From NCBI GenBank assembly GCA_964599565.1, contig CAZRFE010000090.1, positions 1 through 8,328 on the forward strand: a DNA stretch of 8,328 nt, read 5' to 3'. Below the pieces are notes generated by a model that searched no databases, was not told the origin of the DNA, and was given only the letters and a program-made list of their open reading frames with translations. The translations under genes and the position numbers were made by a program. Source of the DNA: JAJUFS01 sp964599565 (GTDB lineage: Bacteria; Pseudomonadota; Gammaproteobacteria; Natronospirales; JAJUFS01). Shown here in pieces: positions 6,577-8,328 of the stretch. The number at the start of each line of letters is the position of its first letter. The first letter of the stretch is position 1.

Positions 6577-6978
6577 ATGGGGGACAGGCCACCGCGGCGG
6601 GACAAGGATATCGTGCTCGACCGTGACGATGACGGCGCGATCTATGCGTGCCTGCCGCGCAGCGTGCGGCACTACAGCCTCGAGATGGACTGGGGTTACA
6701 TCGGTCCTGCGAGCGCGGAACTCGCGCTGAACATCCTGAACTGGATTCTGCCGCCCGGCATTGACGGCGATGCGCCGATACGCTGCGAGGACGGCGAATG
6801 CTCGGCCGTGGCGTGGCGGCTGCACCGCAGCTTTCTCGCGGAATTTCTCGTGCGCGTGCCGCACCCGGGCGGTTGCCTGCATGAAAGCGACATCCGCCGC
6901 TGGGTGTCGCAGCACGGTACGGCAACGGCGGGCGATGCGCGCGACGACTACGGGAGCGAGCTCTACTTCCTCCCGTGA
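6577..6978 (+). CDS. Small protein of unknown function, DUF6166-like
   Basis: A 133-residue soluble protein with no signal peptide or membrane helix. The recognisable part is W39-G40-Y41 followed by a glycine/proline turn and a helix, ELALNILNWIL. This recalls the WGY-G-GPA-LAL-IL core I remember for DUF6166, a small family of unknown function found in bacteria and phages. The C-terminal half holds a predicted helix (WRLHRSFLAEFLV) and ends with WV and a charged tail. The start is uncertain: the frame is open back to an ATG at 6385, but that would place 27 residues inside the REC-EAL gene in another frame. ATG 6577 has a well-spaced GGAG and begins near where the family core should start. The gene lies 110 bp after the REC-EAL gene and may be co-transcribed. 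The stop is 3 bp from that of pirin. No function is assigned. Confidence 0.65.
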   Translation: MGDRPPRRDKDIVLDRDDDGAIYACLPRSVRHYSLEMDWGYIGPASAELALNILNWILPPGIDGDAPIRCEDGECSAVAWRLHRSFLAEFLVRVPHPGGCLHESDIRRWVSQHGTATAGDARDDYGSELYFLP

Positions 6979-6981
6979 CGC

Positions 6982-7827
6982 CTAGCGTCCGAAGCTGCCC
7001 GACTGGTAGTCGCGCATCGCCTGTTCGATTTCCTCGCGGGTATTCATCACGAACGGACCGTACTGCACGATCGGTTCGTTCAGCGGCTTCGCGGCGAGCA
7101 GCAGGAAGGATGCGCCCTCCGCGCCGCCCGTGATGCGAATGCCCTCGCCCGCCCCGAATACGCCAAGCTCGCCTTGCGCGAGCTTCGGATGACCATCGCC
7201 CACCGCGTTGCGCAGTTCTCCCTGGTAGACGTAGGCGCAGGCATTGCGCGCATCGTCCACATCCAGGTCGATCCCGGCGCCGGGTTCAAGGCGTACATCG
7301 AGGTACAGCGGTTCCGTGCTCGCGCCATGCACCGCGCCCTTGCGGCCTTCATATTCGCCCGCAATGATCGTGACCGTGCCGCCGGCAATCGCGGTGCCCG
7401 GCACCTCTGCCGCCGGGATGTCGCGCCACGCCGGATTCTTCATCTTCTCGTCGGCCGGAAGGTTCAGCCACAGCTGGAAGCCGTGCATCAGGCCGGATTC
7501 CTGCTCGGGCATTTCGGCGTGAATGATGCCGCGCGCCGCGGTCATCCATTGCACGCCGCCGCCTTCGATCACGCCGCGGTTGCCGAGATGGTCCTCGTGC
7601 CGCATGCGGCCAGCGAGCATGTAGGTGACCGTTTCGAAGCCGCGATGCGGATGCGCGGGGAAACCGGCGATGTAGTCGGATGCGTCGTCGGAGCGGAACT
7701 CATCGAGCATCAGGAACGGGTCGAGCCTCGCGAACGGCGTCTGGCCGAGCGTGCGTTTCAGGCGCACGCCCGCGCCGTCGGAAGTCTCCTGCCCGCGGAT
7801 CACGCGTTCAATGCTGCGCAGTTTCAT
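6982..7827 (-). CDS. Pirin-family bicupin protein
   Basis: Pirin-type protein of 281 residues, within the usual range of about 230-290. The N-terminal cupin carries the family hallmark FPAHPHRGFETVTYML, and the four metal ligands of pirin/YhhW proteins are all present: H59, H61, H103 and E105 (RGIIHAEMPE). The second cupin follows, and the C-terminus has the typical helical tail after YGPFVMNT. Characterised members bind iron or a similar metal; E. coli YhhW and human pirin show quercetin 2,3-dioxygenase activity in vitro, though the physiological substrate is generally unknown. It is expected to be cytoplasmic. ATG 7827 is well supported by AAGGAG six nt upstream. The gene begins 18 bp after the stop of the endonuclease gene on the same strand, so the two are probably co-transcribed. 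It is convergent with the DUF6166-like gene. Confidence 0.95.
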   Translation of the reverse strand: MKLRSIERVIRGQETSDGAGVRLKRTLGQTPFARLDPFLMLDEFRSDDASDYIAGFPAHPHRGFETVTYMLAGRMRHEDHLGNRGVIEGGGVQWMTAARGIIHAEMPEQESGLMHGFQLWLNLPADEKMKNPAWRDIPAAEVPGTAIAGGTVTIIAGEYEGRKGAVHGASTEPLYLDVRLEPGAGIDLDVDDARNACAYVYQGELRNAVGDGHPKLAQGELGVFGAGEGIRITGGAEGASFLLLAAKPLNEPIVQYGPFVMNTREEIEQAMRDYQSGSFGR

Positions 7828-7833
7828 GAAGGT

Positions 7834-7839
7834 CTCCTT
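7834..7839 (-). promoter_or_regulatory. Shine-Dalgarno site of the pirin gene
   Basis: AAGGAG on the minus strand with a 6-nt spacer to ATG 7827. It lies wholly within the 18-bp gap after the endonuclease stop, fitting a two-gene transcript. Confidence 0.75.
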
Positions 7840-7845
7840 GTGGCT

Positions 7846-8328
7846 TCAGCCTTTGTCGCAATTCGCGGGCAATGCCCAGGACGTGACGGGAACAACGTGT
7901 TTCATCGCCGCCGGCAGCGGGAACGCGAGACCGGTGAACATCTCGATGTCCGCGACCGGCACGAGGTACTCGTCAAGCCGCGCGCGCGTCGCATCGCTGC
8001 GGTTTGGCACGATCCACGCGATATGCCGTGCGGGATTCGCGGCCGAGATCACGATCTTCCAGAAGTAGTCCGGCGTGCGCACGCCGTGACTCGCAATGAA
8101 ATGATCGTTCTTCCCGTCAAAACCCCAGAACACCCCGCCCCAGACCTCCAGCGGCTCGATGTCCCGGTGGCATTCGATGATTTCCTCCGTCCGCAGCCAC
8201 GCGCCGCGGTTCATGCCGCTCGCCTGGGGGAGGATGTTCGTCATCCGGTTCGACTGCCGTATTCCGTCCGGCAGGTGATCGAGGTGGTTCGCGGGAACGA
8301 GGTGCCCGCGATCGTAGGATTCCGTCGC
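7846..8328 (-). CDS. DNA/RNA non-specific endonuclease (NUC1/DRGH type), C-terminal part
   Basis: The 3' portion of a gene whose 5' end lies beyond the right edge; 160 residues are visible and the frame is open to position 8328. The ATG at 8244 is internal, because upstream in-frame codons encode SYDRGHLVPANHLDH, the catalytic DRGH motif of the beta-beta-alpha-metal endonucleases (Serratia nuclease, EndoG). Counting from the first visible residue, the general-base His is H9, the metal-binding Asn is N40 in MNRGAW, and E48 lies eight residues on, matching the N119-E127 spacing of Serratia nuclease. The enzyme would cut DNA and RNA without sequence preference using a single magnesium ion. Family members are often exported, but the N-terminus that would show a signal peptide is outside the window. 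The stop is TGA at 7848-7846, 18 bp before pirin. The family call is strong; the full length is unknown. Confidence 0.92.
   Translation of the reverse strand, partial: ATESYDRGHLVPANHLDHLPDGIRQSNRMTNILPQASGMNRGAWLRTEEIIECHRDIEPLEVWGGVFWGFDGKNDHFIASHGVRTPDYFWKIVISAANPARHIAWIVPNRSDATRARLDEYLVPVADIEMFTGLAFPLPAAMKHVVPVTSWALPANCDKG

Noticed and set aside
6188..6915. Overlapping minus-strand frames opposite the end of the EAL gene and the DUF6166-like gene
   Set aside because: Arg/Ala/His-rich shadow translations without motifs; the plus strand gives coherent EAL and WGY-type sequence.

Overview
The window is GC-rich, tightly packed bacterial chromosome-type DNA. The thioredoxin-like protein, the pirin and the NUC1-type endonuclease all look most like betaproteobacterial (Burkholderiales-type) proteins. 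That placement rests on remembered family resemblance, not on a search. I saw no rRNA, tRNA, CRISPR array, insertion sequence or phage gene.

Layout. (1) 13-321, minus: a small thioredoxin-like protein with a CAHC active site. (2) About 322-558: a divergent intergenic region with a cluster of inverted repeats, two of which interleave in pseudoknot order on the minus strand. (3) 559-5286, plus: a 1575-residue soluble hybrid histidine kinase, GAF-PAS-PAS-GAF-GAF-PAS-PAS-PAS-HisKA-HATPase-REC. Its middle two GAF domains are a visible tandem duplication. (4) 5291-6466, plus: a 391-residue REC-EAL response regulator with every usual catalytic residue of a c-di-GMP phosphodiesterase, starting 4 bp after the kinase stop. 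(5) 6577-6978, plus: a small protein of unknown function resembling the DUF6166 family. (6) 6982-7827, minus: a pirin-family cupin, convergent with gene 5 and separated from it by 3 bp. (7) 7846 to beyond the right edge, minus: the C-terminal part of a DRGH-type DNA/RNA non-specific endonuclease, just upstream of pirin in the same transcriptional direction.

How the genes work together. The kinase and the REC-EAL protein are almost certainly one operon and probably one pathway. Several soluble signals read by eight GAF/PAS modules would control phosphorylation of the kinase's own receiver and of the EAL protein's receiver, and so c-di-GMP breakdown. That link is inferred from adjacency and domain logic. 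The endonuclease and pirin look co-transcribed but have no obvious functional connection. The thioredoxin-like gene shares only the divergent promoter region with the kinase.

Nothing here is clearly a new system. The points most worth checking are the sensor array coupled to a dedicated c-di-GMP phosphodiesterase, the inverted-repeat leader of the thioredoxin-like gene, and the unannotated small gene behind the operon.
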